Part shown: piece after piece, positions 1 to 7,595 of the stretch
Layout: the number at the start of each line of letters is the position of its first letter
Position numbering within the stretch: position 1 is the first letter of the stretch
Assembly (NCBI GenBank): GCA_963778465.1
Contig: CAVZUK010000002.1
Location: 1,364,001-1,428,000 of the forward strand
Reading direction: 5' to 3'
Length of the DNA stretch: 64,000 nucleotides
Source of the DNA: CAVZBW01 sp963778465
Lineage (GTDB): Bacteria > Actinomycetota > Acidimicrobiia > Acidimicrobiales > RAAP-2
Translations under genes and position numbers: made by a program
Notes under the pieces: generated by a model
The model's input: only the letters and a program-made list of their open reading frames with translations
The model's database searches: none
What the model was told of the DNA's origin: nothing

Positions 1-2
1 CG

Positions 3-263
3 GACGACGAGATCACCGCGGGCGACTCGTCGGCCGCCAAGGTCTTCGGCACCGAGCGGACGATCGAGATCAGTCGCCTGCTGAGCGACGTCCTCGGGGC
101 GGCCGGGTACCTGCCCGCCGGATCTCCCGGGGCGCTCCTGGACGGGCGCCTCGAGGCACACAGCCGCCAGGCGCAGATCAACACGTTCGGTGGTGGGGTC
201 AACGAGGTCCAGCGCGAGATCGTGGCCGTGGCCTCGCTCGGGATGCACCGGGGAGCGAGATGA
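3..263 (+). CDS. acyl-CoA dehydrogenase, C-terminal part (igr-type FadE), cut by window start
   Basis: The reading frame is open from the left edge and ends at 263. The 86 visible residues carry the typical acyl-CoA dehydrogenase C-terminus, with GGGVNEVQR near the end, which corresponds to the GGxxEIQR segment before the last helix. The stop overlaps the ATG of the next gene (ATGA). In mycobacteria the igr locus encodes two such subunits, ChsE1 and ChsE2, which form a heterotetramer that dehydrogenates the 3-carbon sterol side-chain CoA thioester. Two acyl-CoA dehydrogenases interleaved with ChsH-like genes here suggest the same. Which subunit this is cannot be told from the fragment. Confidence 0.85.
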   Translation, partial: DDEITAGDSSAAKVFGTERTIEISRLLSDVLGAAGYLPAGSPGALLDGRLEAHSRQAQINTFGGGVNEVQREIVAVASLGMHRGAR

Positions 264-1315
264 GTCCGGACGACAAGCAGTACCCCGATCACTCGGTCGA
301 GCTGAGGTCCCTCGTCGGGCAGTCGCTGGGCCCGCCCGAGGTGGCGCGGGACCCGGTCAACCGCTCGATGATCCGTCACTGGGTCGAGGCGATGGGGGAC
401 ACCAACCCCGTCTACCGCTCCGACGAGGAGGCACGATCGGTCGGGTTGCCGGGGGTCGTCGCACCGCCCACGATGTTGCAGGCCTGGGGTATGCGCGGGC
501 TCACGGCCACGCTGGCCCTCGAGATCGAGCGGGCCGCGGGTGGCCCCGCCGGCGACGACCAGAACACCCAGGCCCGCATGATGTTGCTGCTCGATGACGA
601 GGGATGCACCTCGGTGGTCGCGACCAACTGCGAGCAGCAGTACGTGCGCCCCCTTCGCCTCGGCGAGCGGCTCGTCTCGTCGTCGGTGGTGGAGGCCATC
701 TCCGACGTGAAGGCGACGGCGCTCGGCGTCGGGCGGTTCGTCACGACGCGGCAGGACTTCGTGTCGCTCGACGGCGAGGGGTTCGCCGCCCTGGGTGACG
801 ACGTCGATCCCGAGGCCCTGATGTCCGCCGGCGAGCCGGTGGCTACGATGCGCTTCCGGATCCTGAAGTTCCGCCCCGGCACGGGGGCCCCGGCCACCCG
901 CCCTCGCCGGCCACGGCCCGCGCTCACGCAGGACAACGCGTTCTTCTTCGAGGGGACGCGGGAGCACAAGCTGCTCATCCAGCGGTGCACCTCCTGTGGC
1001 ACCCTGCGACACCCCCCGCTGCCCGCCTGCGCGAAGTGCCGATCGTTCGAGTGGGACACGGTCGAGGCATCGGGGCGCGGCACCCTCTACTCCTACGTGG
1101 TCGTGCACTACCCGCAGGTGCCGGCGTTCGACTACCCCTTGCCCATCGCCTTGGTCGAGCTCGAGGAAGGCACCCGGCTCGTGGCCAACGTCGACCTGCC
1201 CCCCGAGGAGCTGCGCATCGGCATGCCGCTCGTGGCCGGGTTCGCGGATTTCGACGAGGAGCTCTCCCTTCCCGTCTTCCAGGCGGAGGACGACCCCGGC
1301 AAGAGTGGCGCCTGA
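260..1315 (+). CDS. MaoC-like hot-dog / DUF35 fusion, ChsH2-like enoyl-CoA hydratase subunit
   Basis: The protein has 351 residues. The N-terminal part (about 20-200) is a MaoC/FAS1-type hot-dog domain. The C-terminal part (about 225-345) is a DUF35 domain with a zinc ribbon, CTSC near residue 242 and CAKC near 256, followed by an OB-fold. This two-domain order matches ChsH2 (Rv3542c) of the mycobacterial igr operon, which pairs with the single-domain ChsH1 to hydrate the enoyl-CoA of the sterol side chain; the DUF35 part binds the Ltp2 aldolase. The gene overlaps both neighbours (ATGA before, TGATG after), so translation is probably coupled. Function is inferred from architecture and gene order. 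Confidence 0.85.
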   Translation: MSPDDKQYPDHSVELRSLVGQSLGPPEVARDPVNRSMIRHWVEAMGDTNPVYRSDEEARSVGLPGVVAPPTMLQAWGMRGLTATLALEIERAAGGPAGDDQNTQARMMLLLDDEGCTSVVATNCEQQYVRPLRLGERLVSSSVVEAISDVKATALGVGRFVTTRQDFVSLDGEGFAALGDDVDPEALMSAGEPVATMRFRILKFRPGTGAPATRPRRPRPALTQDNAFFFEGTREHKLLIQRCTSCGTLRHPPLPACAKCRSFEWDTVEASGRGTLYSYVVVHYPQVPAFDYPLPIALVELEEGTRLVANVDLPPEELRIGMPLVAGFADFDEELSLPVFQAEDDPGKSGA

Positions 1316-2478
1316 TGGACTTCCACTTCACCGAGGAGCAGCTCGCGGTAGCCGAGGCGGCCCAGGGGGTCGTCGACGGTCAGAGCACCGTCGAGCGGGT
1401 GAGCGCCGTCGAGGAGACCGAGGACCGCGTCGACCGGGAGCTCTGGGCGGCCCTGGCGGCAGCGGACCTTCTCGGCCTGCCCGTGCCCGAGTCCGAGGGC
1501 GGCGGAGGCCTGGGCCTCACCGAGGTCTGTCTCATGCTCGAGGCGCAGGCCAAGCGGGTCGCGCCGGTGCCCCTCTGGTCGACGTTGGTGCTCGGGGCGC
1601 TGCCCCTGGCGCGGTTCGGCTCGCCCGAGCAGCGCAAGGCGCTGCTGCCCGGTGTGGCGTCGGGCGAGACCTTCTTGTCGGCGGCACTGACCGAGGCGGC
1701 CATCAGCCTCGCCGGCCTACCGGCGGTGAGCGCAACCCCGTCCGCCTCCGGTTGGACACTGGTGGGCAGCTCGATGGCGGTGCCCCAGGCGCACCTCGCG
1801 GAGCGCATCCTCGTCCCGGCCAAGACGGCGTCCGACGAGGTCGTCGTGGCCCTGGTCGATCCGCAAGGCGAGGGGGTGCGGCTCGAGCGGGCGGTCACGA
1901 CCAACCGCGAGGTCCATCCTCATCTCCACCTGGAGGACGCGCCGGTATCGGACGGCGACCTCCTTGCCGGGCCGGCGGACGGGGTGGCCACCCTTTCGTG
2001 GATGCTGCAGGCGGCGTGGACGGGATTGTGCGCCCTGCAACTCGGCGTGACCGAGTCGGCCCTGCAGCAGACCGCCGAGTACCTGAACCAGCGGGAGCAG
2101 TTCGGCCGGCCCCTCAGCACGTTCCAGGGGACCTTGCTCCGAGCGGCGGACGCCGCCATCGACGTGGAGACCATCCGGGTGACCCTCTGGCAGGCCGCCT
2201 GGCGCGTCGACACCGGACGAGAGGCGGCCGGCGCGGTGGGCGCCGCCAAGTGGCAGGCCTCGGAGCGGGGACAGCGAGTGGTGCACGCCACGCAGCACCT
2301 CCACGGCGGGATCGGCGCGGATATCACCTACCCGATCCACCGGTACTTCCTGTGGGGCAAGCAGATCGAGCTGATGCTGGGTGGTCCAGGGGTGCACCTT
2401 GCGCACCTCGGCCAGATGATCGCCGCCCGCGGCGCGGCCCGGGCGGCCGGCGAGGGACGGGAGGGGAATGCCGACTGA
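1315..2478 (+). CDS. acyl-CoA dehydrogenase (ChsE-like subunit)
   Basis: The protein has 387 residues, the usual length for the family. It opens with MDFHFTEEQ, typical of a FadE N-terminus, and carries the C-terminal flavin-contacting region (QREQFGRPL, then QHLHGGIGAD). The ATG shares its A with the TGA of the ChsH2-like gene, which selects this start over the long upstream open frame. It is the second acyl-CoA dehydrogenase of the operon and probably pairs with the one cut at the left edge, as ChsE1 does with ChsE2. The substrate (3-oxo-pregnene-20-carboxyl-CoA in mycobacteria) is inferred from context only. Confidence 0.87.
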   Translation: MDFHFTEEQLAVAEAAQGVVDGQSTVERVSAVEETEDRVDRELWAALAAADLLGLPVPESEGGGGLGLTEVCLMLEAQAKRVAPVPLWSTLVLGALPLARFGSPEQRKALLPGVASGETFLSAALTEAAISLAGLPAVSATPSASGWTLVGSSMAVPQAHLAERILVPAKTASDEVVVALVDPQGEGVRLERAVTTNREVHPHLHLEDAPVSDGDLLAGPADGVATLSWMLQAAWTGLCALQLGVTESALQQTAEYLNQREQFGRPLSTFQGTLLRAADAAIDVETIRVTLWQAAWRVDTGREAAGAVGAAKWQASERGQRVVHATQHLHGGIGADITYPIHRYFLWGKQIELMLGGPGVHLAHLGQMIAARGAARAAGEGREGNAD

Positions 2479-2917
2479 GACGCTGACCTACGAGCAGGTG
2501 GAGGTGGGGCAGGACCTCCCCACTCTGGTCCTGCCCATCACGCGGACCCTCGTCATCTCCGCGGCCCTCGCGAGCCGCGACTACCAGGACGTCCACCACG
2601 ACCCGGTCAAGGCTCGCAAGCGGGGCTCCAAGGACATCTTTATGAACATCCTGACCACCAACGGGCTCGTCGGTCGCTACATCACCGACTGGTCGGGCCC
2701 GGGCGGGATCCTGCGGGACATCTCGATCCGGCTGGGCGCCCCCAACTATCCCGACGACACGATGACGCTCACGGGATCGGTCTCCGCCAAGCAGGGTCTC
2801 GAGGCCGACGGGCGCCGGGGTGCCGTGGAGGTCTCGATCCAGGGGGCGAACGGGCTGGGCAACCACGTGACGGGCACGGTGGTCGTGGCGTTGCCCCTCG
2901 CCGAGAAGGCGGCGTGA
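2468..2917 (+). CDS. MaoC-like dehydratase, ChsH1-like hydratase subunit
   Basis: This is a single hot-dog domain of 149 residues. It carries DYQDVHHD at residues 38-45, the Asp/His hydratase signature. The larger ChsH2-like partner lacks a clear equivalent, as in the mycobacterial ChsH1-ChsH2 pair where only one subunit holds the dyad. The start overlaps the preceding acyl-CoA dehydrogenase by 11 bases and the stop is followed one base later by the GTG of the Ltp2-like gene. Role inferred: hydration of the sterol side-chain enoyl-CoA before aldol cleavage. Confidence 0.85.
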   Translation: MPTETLTYEQVEVGQDLPTLVLPITRTLVISAALASRDYQDVHHDPVKARKRGSKDIFMNILTTNGLVGRYITDWSGPGGILRDISIRLGAPNYPDDTMTLTGSVSAKQGLEADGRRGAVEVSIQGANGLGNHVTGTVVVALPLAEKAA

Positions 2918-2918
2918 G

Positions 2919-4103
2919 GTGCCGGTGAGCCACTCCTTCGCCGGCAAGGTCGCGATCGCCGGGATCGGCGCCACCGAGTTCTCCAAGGAGTCCGGGCGCT
3001 CCGAGCTTCGACTCGCCACGGAGGCGGTGGACACGGCCCTGCGGGACGCGGGCATCGAGCCGCACGAGGTCGGTGGCATGGTCACGTTCGCCTCCGACAC
3101 GAACCCCGAGATCGACATCGCGCGGGCGCTCGGGATCGGCGACCTCACCTTCTTCACCCGCATCTCCTACGGAGGAGGCGCGGCATGCGCCATCGTGCAG
3201 CAGGCGGCGCTGGCCGTCGAGAGCGGGGTGGCCGACGTCGTCGTGTGCTATCGGGCCTTCAACGAACGGTCGGGTCGCCGCTTCGGCGCCGGCGTCCAGG
3301 ATCGGCCGCCCATCGCCACGGCCGAGGGTGCGCACATGGCCTCCTACATGCCGGTCGGCCTCCTGACCCCGGCGCAGTGGGTGGCGATGGCGGCCCAGCG
3401 CTACCTGTACTCGACGGGGGCGACCAGCGAGGACTTCGGCCGGGTGGCGGTCGCCGACCGGCGGCACGCGGCCAACAACCCGGCGGCCTGGTTCTACGGC
3501 AAGCCGATCACGCTCGAGGACCACCAGGCGAGCCGCTGGATCGTGGAGCCGCTGCACCTCCTCGACTGCTGCCAGGAGACCGACGGGGGACAGGCGCTCG
3601 TCGTCACGTCACTCGAGCGTGCCCGTGATCTCGCGCACACCCCGGCGGTGATCCGTGCCGCAGCCCAAGGGTCCGGGGCCGGCCAGGACATGATGACCAG
3701 CTACTACCGCGACGACCTCAGCGGGCTGCCCGAGATGGGGGTGGTCGGACGCCAGCTGTGGGAGACGTCCGGGCTCGGACCGGCGGACATGCAGGCCGCC
3801 ATCCTCTACGACCACTTCACCCCGTACGTCCTCTACCAGTTGGAGGAGCTCGGGTTCTGCGCCAAGGGTGAGGCCAAGGACTTCGTCCGGGACGGCAACA
3901 TCGAGATCGGCGGGGGACTCCCCATCAACACGCACGGCGGTCAGCTGGGCGAGGCCTACCTCCACGGGACGAACGGCATCGCCGAGGGCGTACGCCTCGT
4001 GCGGGGGACCTCGGTCAACCAGGTGGAGAATCTGGAGCACGTCGTGGTGACGGCGGGTACGGGCGTCCCGACGAGCGGTCTCGTCCTCGGCGTCGACCGC
4101 TGA
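2919..4103 (+). CDS. thiolase-fold lipid-transfer protein / aldolase, Ltp2-like
   Basis: The protein has 394 residues and the SCPx-thiolase fold. It begins VAIAGIGATEFSK, has SYGGGAAC in the nucleophile-elbow region and a YDHFTPYVLYQLEELGF segment typical of Ltp2-type proteins. In mycobacteria Ltp2 is a retro-aldolase that releases propionyl-CoA from the hydrated sterol side chain, working in a complex with the ChsH2 DUF35 domain. The GTG start is one base after the ChsH1-like stop; a second GTG six bases on is possible. A GC hairpin follows directly, so this looks like the last gene of the operon. Confidence 0.87.
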   Translation: MPVSHSFAGKVAIAGIGATEFSKESGRSELRLATEAVDTALRDAGIEPHEVGGMVTFASDTNPEIDIARALGIGDLTFFTRISYGGGAACAIVQQAALAVESGVADVVVCYRAFNERSGRRFGAGVQDRPPIATAEGAHMASYMPVGLLTPAQWVAMAAQRYLYSTGATSEDFGRVAVADRRHAANNPAAWFYGKPITLEDHQASRWIVEPLHLLDCCQETDGGQALVVTSLERARDLAHTPAVIRAAAQGSGAGQDMMTSYYRDDLSGLPEMGVVGRQLWETSGLGPADMQAAILYDHFTPYVLYQLEELGFCAKGEAKDFVRDGNIEIGGGLPINTHGGQLGEAYLHGTNGIAEGVRLVRGTSVNQVENLEHVVVTAGTGVPTSGLVLGVDR

Positions 4104-4108
4104 CCCGC

Positions 4109-4126
4109 CGCCGCCTTCGGGCGGCG
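4109..4126 (+). terminator. GC hairpin with TTCG loop after the sterol operon
   Basis: A 7-bp perfect stem (CGCCGCC/GGCGGCG) closes a TTCG tetraloop five bases after the Ltp2-like stop. There is no T-tract, which is common in high-GC actinobacteria. It is the likely operon end. Confidence 0.6.
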
Positions 4127-4158
4127 CCGCGCCCCCTCGGTCCTACGGCCGGCGAGTC

Positions 4159-4335
4159 TCAGACGTCTCCACAGGTGCTCCCGCCCTTGATCTCGACGAC
4201 CTGTGACGTGGGCGTCATGCTGCCGAGCACCAGGGTCAGGTGGTCGCCCGCCTCGGTCCCGTCCTCGACGAACGATCCACCTTGCGCTGCGGTGAGGGCG
4301 CCGGGCTGGTGCAACGCCTGCAGCTCGGAGAGCAT
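4159..4335 (-). pseudogene. short minus-strand reading frame, possible C-terminal gene remnant
   Basis: The frame codes 58 residues ending VVEIKGGSTCGDV. Amino-acid use is protein-like (MLSELQALHQPGALTAAQGG), unlike the arginine-rich shadows nearby. The frame stays open upstream to about 4662 but there it runs antisense to the secreted-protein gene and its promoter, so any real 5' part is lost. It may be a small gene starting at 4335 or the tail of a deleted secreted protein. No family is recognised. Confidence 0.25.
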
Positions 4336-4454
4336 CGTCCCGAGTGTGGCGCCCGGGGCGGTCTCCGGGATCCCAGGGGTGCGGATGGGCGGAGGCCAAG
4401 GGGGGTAGGGGTATCGAGACGAAGGTCGATCGAAGGGCCCGGAATCACCCGTGG

Positions 4455-4460
4455 TATAAC
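4455..4460 (+). promoter_or_regulatory. extended -10 promoter (TGGTATAAC) of the secreted-protein pair
   Basis: TATAAC is preceded by TGG, an extended -10 element. It lies 26 bases before the ATG at 4487, and a purine-rich ribosome site (GAGGAGAGAGGG) lies between them. No good -35 is visible. It is the best sigma-A-like -10 in the islet. Confidence 0.5.
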
Positions 4461-4486
4461 GCCTGCACTGAGGAGAGAGGGAAATC

Positions 4487-4924
4487 ATGGATTGGACGAA
4501 GAAGTCTGCAGCCACCTTGGCCGCACCGGTGTTCGCGCTGGGGTTTGCCGGTGCAGCGTTCGGCTTGGCCACCCCAGCTTCAGCGGCAGACACCGTGGTC
4601 GCGCACAACTTCTCGGGCACCATCAAGTCCGCCTTTTCAGGCGGTGGCGCAAAGAACCTCACGCTCGATTGTGGCGCCGCAGGTCAGGGTTACGTCGAGG
4701 GGGTGGGTGAAAACCGGACAACCCCGAGAGCCGACGTGGACGAGAGCCCGAACGTCATCCATCTCTTCATTGCGCAGAACACGCAGGAGTTCGCCTTTCT
4801 CTCTCGCATCGTCACCTCCATGACGATTCACCTCGAAGCACTACCGGTGCGTGGGAACGTCCCCTACAACATCACTCTCTATTGCACGTCCAATGACCGT
4901 CACGCCTGGCGGGTGCTTGGATAA
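4487..4924 (+). CDS. secreted protein of unknown function, first of a tandem pair
   Basis: The protein has 145 residues. MDWTKKSAATLAAP starts a Sec signal peptide with cleavage expected after ASAA near residue 34. The mature part (about 110 residues) holds two cysteines, one in LDCGAAGQGY and one in LYCTS, likely a disulfide, and the segment FIAQNTQEFAFLSRIV. The next gene is a clear paralogue sharing FIA..T...AFLSRIV, HLE, both cysteines and the terminal AWRV.G. The gene has its own promoter and strong ribosome site and uses more A/T in third positions than the flanking operons, suggesting acquired DNA. No family is recognised. Confidence 0.8.
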   Translation: MDWTKKSAATLAAPVFALGFAGAAFGLATPASAADTVVAHNFSGTIKSAFSGGGAKNLTLDCGAAGQGYVEGVGENRTTPRADVDESPNVIHLFIAQNTQEFAFLSRIVTSMTIHLEALPVRGNVPYNITLYCTSNDRHAWRVLG

Positions 4925-4954
4925 GAGAGATCGTCCCAAAGGAGAAGCGCAAGG

Positions 4955-5395
4955 ATGAACTGGACGAAAAAGTCTGCAGTGGCGCTGGCTGCACCAACGT
5001 TTGCGTTGGGGATCGCGGGTGCCGCACTGGGCGTATCCACATCGGCCTCAGCCGCCCCCGCAGAGTCGACGATTACGCACACTTATCAGGGGACCATCAT
5101 GGGCAGCGGGGGCGTCGATCGGACGCTCAGCTGCCCCAACGACGTGGCCGCGGGCTACTACGTCAAAGGCATAGGTGCCAATCGCACCCGAATTGATGCT
5201 GACGTCGTGGCACCCGATTTCTTCCACGTGTTCATCGCCAGAGACACCGAGGCGTACGCGTTTCTCTCCCGCATCGTCCTGTCTGTGACAGTGCATCTGG
5301 AGACAGTGCCCTTTGCCGGTCCAGGACCACACAACTACAGGGTCACTATCGCGTGCGTCTCGCTCGCAAGTAGTGCCTGGCGTGTATTCGGATGA
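4955..5395 (+). CDS. secreted protein of unknown function, second of a tandem pair
   Basis: The protein has 146 residues and is a paralogue of the gene 30 bases upstream. It starts MNWTKKSAVALAAP, with a signal peptide ending near SASAAPAE. It keeps the two cysteines (LSCPND and IACVS), the FIARDTEAYAFLSRIV block and the C-terminal AWRVFG. A strong ribosome site (AAAGGAG) precedes the ATG. The signal peptides are closer to each other than the mature parts are, so the copies have diverged. The pair is probably co-transcribed. Function is unknown; a small disulfide-bonded beta-rich extracellular protein is a reasonable structural guess. Confidence 0.8.
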   Translation: MNWTKKSAVALAAPTFALGIAGAALGVSTSASAAPAESTITHTYQGTIMGSGGVDRTLSCPNDVAAGYYVKGIGANRTRIDADVVAPDFFHVFIARDTEAYAFLSRIVLSVTVHLETVPFAGPGPHNYRVTIACVSLASSAWRVFG

Positions 5396-5406
5396 GGGGC
5401 CAACCC

Positions 5407-5568
5407 CTAGTTTTCGTTCCCGCTGAAGTCCCCGCACTCCTGGACGACCACGCCGTTGACGATCATGGCCCGCTGCTTGTTGCCGTCCGACGAATACCGA
5501 ATCGGCTCCGTCTTCGGATGCGATCTATCGCCGCAGTAGGCGCGGGCGTCAGCGGCACGGACAGAAGG
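5407..5568 (-). pseudogene. orphan C-terminal gene fragment without a start
   Basis: Between two in-frame stops on the minus strand lie 53 sense codons with protein-like composition: YCGDRSHPKTEPIRYSSDG, then QRAMIVNGVVVQECGDFSGNEN. There is no ATG, GTG or TTG at a useful position. This suggests the 3' scrap of a gene whose front was lost. It flanks the secreted pair on the right as the scrap at 4159-4335 does on the left. No family is recognised. Confidence 0.3.
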
Positions 5569-5682
5569 CTAACCCAGGGTGCGCCTGGGCTGGCTGCCGG
5601 CGCAATGCCGGCGCGGGGCAATCCTGTATGGCACCATGGTTCTGCGACGGAGTGACAGCATCCCCACGAGAGAGGGGGTCCG

Positions 5683-6300
5683 ATGACTCAGCCGGACTCT
5701 GCGCCTGTTCCGGGCTACCCCGTCGAGTTCGACGTCGAGCCCCAGCTGACCGATCGCAACCGCCTCACCACGGGGTTCCGGCTGATCCTCGGGATCCCCC
5801 AATTCATTATCGTCGGCGGGTTCAGCTCCTACGGCCCTTCGGCGTTGACGGCGGCGGCGTCGGCCATGGCGTTCATCTCCTGGTTCGCCGTCTTGTTCAC
5901 GGGCGAAGAACCCCGCGGCTTGTGGGATTTCACCACGTACTACATGCGTTGGTGGGTACGCGTCACGGCGTACGCCGCCCTCTTGAGAGACGACTACCCG
6001 CCGTTCGGCGACGAGCCCTATCCGACCATCTACGAGGTGACGTACCCGTCGGAAGGGAGGGACCGCCTGTCGGTGGGTCTCCGCCTGATCTACGCGATCC
6101 CCCACATCGTCGTCCTCATCTTCGTGGACATTGCCTGGACGGTGACGACGATCATCGCCTGGTTCGCGATCCTCTTCACGGGTGCCTACCCGAGGGGCTT
6201 ATACGGGTTCGCTGTCGGGGCTATGCGGTGGAACGCCCGCGTCCAGTCGTACCTGCTCCTGCTGCGAGACGAGTACCCGCCCTTTAGCCTGGAAGGGTGA
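5683..6300 (+). CDS. DUF4389 membrane protein with internal duplication
   Basis: The protein has 205 residues and consists of two copies of one unit. Each has a hydrophobic segment (GFRLILGIPQFIIVGG; GLRLIYAIPHIVVLIF), then a second one ending FAVLFTG or FAILFTG, then PRGL, MRW and LLRD(D/E)YPPF. This is the DUF4389 pattern, predicted to form four membrane helices. Biochemical role is unknown. A ribosome site (GAGAGAGGGGG) lies just upstream. The 114-base intergenic stretch before it holds two short hairpins, around 5574-5589 and 5596-5613, which may end transcription of the preceding genes. Confidence 0.85.
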   Translation: MTQPDSAPVPGYPVEFDVEPQLTDRNRLTTGFRLILGIPQFIIVGGFSSYGPSALTAAASAMAFISWFAVLFTGEEPRGLWDFTTYYMRWWVRVTAYAALLRDDYPPFGDEPYPTIYEVTYPSEGRDRLSVGLRLIYAIPHIVVLIFVDIAWTVTTIIAWFAILFTGAYPRGLYGFAVGAMRWNARVQSYLLLLRDEYPPFSLEG

Positions 6301-6789
6301 CGGCCTCGGGGCACCATCGAGGCCCTCGCGTGGCTTCCACAGTTGCCGGGCTGAATCGACATCCGCCAGCGGCTACCTCACCCTTGCCGTCCTTCGGTGG
6401 TGCGCATCGGTTGCCGCCGCTGTGGTGGTGCTTGGACGTGATGGCGCGATCCTGGCTGCAGGTCCACCGGGCCGCAACGACGCTCGGCTACTTCGTGCCC
6501 AGTGCCTGGCCCTCGCGCTTCCAGTAGGACTGCAGATCATGCAGTACGCGGAGAGGCGGCGAAAACTTCGCCGCATCACGGCTTTTCTGCACTGCGTCCT
6601 CAAGAGGTGTATGTTGAAGACAACGCGGTGAGTTCTTCCCGCAATCGCGTTGGATCCTGCCTCAAGCGACAGCCTCCGGGAGCATTGCTCCGAGCCTTGG
6701 TAGGCGCATCGCCCGGCACATCCGAGACGCCACGTCCTGTTGCTGTCCAGTGCGGGACGGGACGTCTCCCCAAGAAGAGGAGTCCAACC
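6301..6789 (+). other. 489-base non-coding stretch
   Basis: No convincing gene is seen on either strand; the open frames are shadows without ribosome sites. The one clear structure is an 8-bp perfect inverted repeat at 6556-6574 (GCGGCGAA, AAC, TTCGCCGC), followed 9 bases later by CTTTT. It could be an operator or a weak terminator. A ribosome site (AAGAGGAG) for the hydrolase gene closes the stretch. Confidence 0.5.
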
Positions 6790-7515
6790 ATGGAAACAAA
6801 TCAGGAAACCACCGTTGTCCTTGTACACGGAGCGTTCGCGGACGCCGGCAGCTGGGCCTTCGTCACAGAGCGACTCATCGCTGCCGGGGTGCCCGTGAAG
6901 GCGATCGTCAATCCGCTGCGTGGAATCAGCGTCGACGCCGCCTACGTGGCCAGTGTGATTGCCCAGACCCCCGGCCGGGTGCTCGCCGTTGGGCACTCCT
7001 ACGGCGGCGCGATCATCACGAATGCAGTGCCCAAGACCAAAAACGTAGTGGGGCTGGTCTATGTCGCCGCCTTTGCGCCCGATGAGGGCGAGACTCTCGG
7101 GGCTGTCCTTGCCACCTCCAAGGACAGCATTCTCGGCTCGGCCATCCAGGAGAGTCAATACCCGACCGGGCAAGGCTCGGAGACAGCAGCAGAGGTCGTC
7201 ATCGACGCCACAAAGTTCCATGCAGTCTTCAGCGCCGATCTGTCTCAGCTGCAGTCCGACGTTCTGGCCGCTTCCCAGCGACCGGTCGCCGCCAGCGCGC
7301 TCGGTGAGAAGAATGGACCTGCTGGTTGGAAGAACCTGCCCGTTTGGGCTGCCGTCGGCACAGCCGACAAGGCCGCCGGCAGCGATATCGTGCGGTCGAT
7401 GGCGCAGCGTGCTGGCGCCGAGATCACCGAGATCGACGGCTCGCACGTCATCATGATCTCTCAGCCTGCCGCGGTCACCGATGTCATCCTCACTGCGCTG
7501 AAATCCCTCAGCTAA
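6790..7515 (+). CDS. alpha/beta hydrolase (esterase-like)
   Basis: The protein has 241 residues. It shows VLVHGAFADAGSW near residue 10 (oxyanion region), the nucleophile elbow GHSYGG at 68-73 with Ser70, an acid candidate in AVGTADKAAG and the catalytic His in DGSHVIM near the C-terminus. This is the compact EstC/MenH-like group often annotated as alpha/beta hydrolase; substrate unknown. There is no signal peptide, so it is cytoplasmic. The ATG at 6790 follows AAGAGGAG by a proper spacing, so the longer open frame upstream is not used. Codon use is less GC-extreme than that of the housekeeping genes. Confidence 0.88.
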   Translation: METNQETTVVLVHGAFADAGSWAFVTERLIAAGVPVKAIVNPLRGISVDAAYVASVIAQTPGRVLAVGHSYGGAIITNAVPKTKNVVGLVYVAAFAPDEGETLGAVLATSKDSILGSAIQESQYPTGQGSETAAEVVIDATKFHAVFSADLSQLQSDVLAASQRPVAASALGEKNGPAGWKNLPVWAAVGTADKAAGSDIVRSMAQRAGAEITEIDGSHVIMISQPAAVTDVILTALKSLS

Positions 7516-7555
7516 TGAGGGTGCTTGTGACGGTCATGGTTCACGAGTAACCGAA

Positions 7556-7593
7556 ACGACGAGGTCGGGTGCTTCGGTACCCGGCCTCGTCGT
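7556..7593. terminator. strong bidirectional hairpin terminator
   Basis: A 15-bp stem (7556-7570 with 7579-7593, one G-U pair) has loop GCTTCGGT. It lies between the convergent hydrolase gene (+) and the decayed DUF222 gene (-), so it can serve both strands. Confidence 0.75.
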
Positions 7594-7595
7594 GT

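Noticed and set aside
6373..7446. Minus-strand frame of 357 codons over the hydrolase gene
   Set aside because: It is a shadow of the alpha/beta hydrolase, whose catalytic motifs and ribosome site are unambiguous.
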